Below are positions 62,216-64,000 of a stretch of DNA of 64,000 nucleotides, piece after piece. The stretch lies in NCBI GenBank assembly GCA_004380135.1, contig QXCR01000049.1, positions 124,001-188,000 on the forward strand. The letters are read 5' to 3'. Position 1 is the stretch's first letter, and each line of letters starts with the position of its first letter. The notes beneath the pieces were generated by a model, which searched no databases, was not told the origin of the DNA, and was given only the letters and a program-made list of their open reading frames with translations. Made by a program: the position numbers and the translations under genes. The stretch comes from Stemphylium vesicarium. Lineage: Eukaryota > Ascomycota > Dothideomycetes > Pleosporales > Pleosporaceae.

Positions 62216-64000
62216 GATAGTAAAGTTTAACGCTACGCCTCTTTTTAGTAATAACGTCGACACGTAATAATATAAATTCTAATCTAGATTATTTAAGCTT
62301 ATATTATATACTATACTCTTAAATTCCTTTTATCTAAGTTATTATTATTTTAATATTTAATATACTTAGGAAGTAAGGTCCTAGATAAGTAACTACCTAC
62401 GTATTATTATAATAATCTTAGTGCTTTTATTAGCTCGTCTATCCTCGCTAGTATCCCTTAGTGCATCTACTCCGCTCTTCCGTGCCTCTTCTAGTAGCTT
62501 AGTATATATGCTAGGGAACTTATTAGCTTAGGCTTTTATAATTAGAAAACCGTATATAGTAGTTATAGCTGCGGGGGATCACGTAGATAGATTTATCGTT
62601 ATAGCATAGAGTGTAGTAGGGTAGACCCACTTTGTTATGGCGGTCTATGTCACGTGCTACCACCTCTGTCACGCGATTCGGGTACGAATGCAATCGTAAC
62701 ATGATTTCCCTTAGGGATACTATAGGTTCATGTTTAACCGTTGGTTAGTTCTAATAGGGAGTCCCGCGAGTCCGACGGATCGCAATAAGCTGGTCGGGGC
62801 CCCAGCGCCATCTCTCTCTCAGAGTAGGCCTAACTAGATAGAGACATAGCGTTTTTATAAAGAAGTGGTGCTATAGGGCCTAATTTAGCTTAGCATAGCA
62901 CTACTTAGAATTAAGTTAGTAGGTAGTAATTCCCCCTTAGCTAAGTAAGGCCTAATATATAGGAGAACTTAAGCAGCGTCCCCCCTCTCTCTTTATACTA
63001 ATAGCGGGTATAGCGACTAGCCACGAATAATAATGCTATACTACGGGAGGCTTTAATATAACGTTCTATACTATATACTATCTTATTATATACTAACCGC
63101 ACGTATAGTAAAAGCTAACCTTAAACGTAGTTATATATTAAAATGCTTACTCTTAGGCGATAATTTAAATAACACTAAGAGGCTAATACCCCTTTTAGAA
63201 GAAGATATAAGACCTAGAAAAAAATAGCGTACCTTTAATTCCTTCTTTTAGTTTAGCTAATTTAAGAAGCTATATTATAGTATATCTTAGCCTACGACGC
63301 CGTAAAACTCGATATGCTACGTTTCCTCTAGCTAATAGCGTGGGAAAGAGAAAAGTACCTAAAACTAGTCTAGGACCTAGTCTAGAATATAATAGAAGCA
63401 GAAGCACTTTTAAGAGAAGGCATGTATCTAGTACTACTTAGGGACTTAGCGTATACTCTTAGGAAGAGGCTACACTATATAAAATAGTACTAGGTACCGC
63501 AAGGAAATAGTAAGCTTAAGGTCTACCTTATTAGTACTTTTCTAATCTTATCTAGGCCGCTAGATATACTAAAACGTCTTATCAACTTCAGTATCTTAGG
63601 GGACTAGAGCGCAATGCGCGCTTTTAGCGACGAATACTAATTGCGCCAAATATAAGGGTTAATAGGATTTGGCGCACGAAAGACGTTCCTAATAGCCTTT
63701 GGTGCGTGGATGGCACTATCCGCGGGAGACGTGAGAGGTACTTAGTAGAAAGTTATAAATATTCTAGATAGAATAATCGATCTAGAGGTCTATATTCCTA
63801 CTTTTTGCGACTAGTCGCGCGAGGAGGTGAATATTACGTCACGTGATCTTTTGCATATGTTAAGGCTAAGTAGGTTATTCTATTAGTAGTGAGAAAAAAT
63901 ACTTACTATAATATAATAGGCCTATACCTTTTACTAGTTATGCATTATTTTAGTAGGAAGATCTTCCCTCCTAATTAGTATATTAATGGAGTAGAAAGGA
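62216..64000. other. AT-rich, RIP-like decayed block
   Basis: From about 62215 to the window end the sequence becomes rich in TA and TTA/TAA words, with almost no open frame. Short islands of normal composition remain (62630-62830 and 63600-63840). A small hairpin, GCGCCAAAT...ATTTGGCGC, lies near 63635-63680. This fits a heavily RIP-mutated retroelement or an AT isochore; I cannot name the element. Confidence 0.65.

Noticed and set aside
62216..64000. Telomere or centromere
   Set aside because: No TTAGGG arrays were seen; AT-richness alone is not enough to call a centromere.

Overview
The window looks like a filamentous ascomycete, most likely a pleosporalean Dothideomycete. Genes carry short GT-AG introns of 46-67 bp. 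Typical fungal families are present: a Zn(II)2Cys6 regulator, bZIP, GH18, BYS1-type secreted protein, sphingolipid delta-8 desaturase and DUF3435 recombinase. Pogo/Fot1-type DDE transposons are abundant, and there are C-to-T / G-to-A decay patterns like repeat-induced point mutation (RIP). The genus is my inference; no rRNA or barcode is present. Splice sites were placed by hand from reading frame and family conservation.

Layout. 0.4-3.2 kb: a small MADS-like protein, an unknown repeat-bearing protein and a DUF1996 fragment. 4.1-5.9 kb: cytochrome b5-fused sphingolipid delta-8 desaturase. 6.5-8.9 kb: a dead cupin gene, a truncated transposase, and a 455-bp RIP-like copy of the promoter and 5' end of a hydrolase located at 41 kb. 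10-30 kb: an apparent metal-handling block made of a TPR protein with a Cys-rich tail, a Zn2Cys6 regulator, a P1B copper ATPase, a DUF4396 membrane protein, a CDF zinc-type exporter, an ATX1-like copper chaperone and a broken second copy of the TPR gene. Between them lie two copies of a 559-bp TA-flanked MITE and transposase debris. 31-42 kb: a dead permease, an NAD(P)-binding epimerase-like gene, an HSL-type esterase, a fatty acid 2-hydroxylase and a frameshifted alpha/beta hydrolase. 43.3-48.4 kb: covarying hairpin repeats and a 4.0-kb composite of two divergent pogo-type transposons. 49-57.6 kb: hypothetical genes, a hAT fragment, a 17-bp minisatellite, a GH18 chitinase, a BYS1-like secreted protein and a bZIP factor. 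58.5-61.7 kb: an unknown protein and an intact five-exon DUF3435 tyrosine recombinase (Starship-captain-like). 62.2-64 kb: a strongly AT-rich gene-free block.

How the parts may work together. A G/C-rich motif, roughly TGCGCGG(T)TTTGTGCGG, recurs in the intergenic regions of the ATPase, the DUF4396/CDF pair, the ATX1-like gene and both TPR genes, which suggests a single metal-responsive regulon. The captain-like gene reads leftwards, away from an abrupt composition boundary, as expected for the 5' end of a Starship whose cargo would lie to its left. Metal-tolerance genes are known Starship cargo. Whether the metal block and the captain belong to one element cannot be decided from this window alone.
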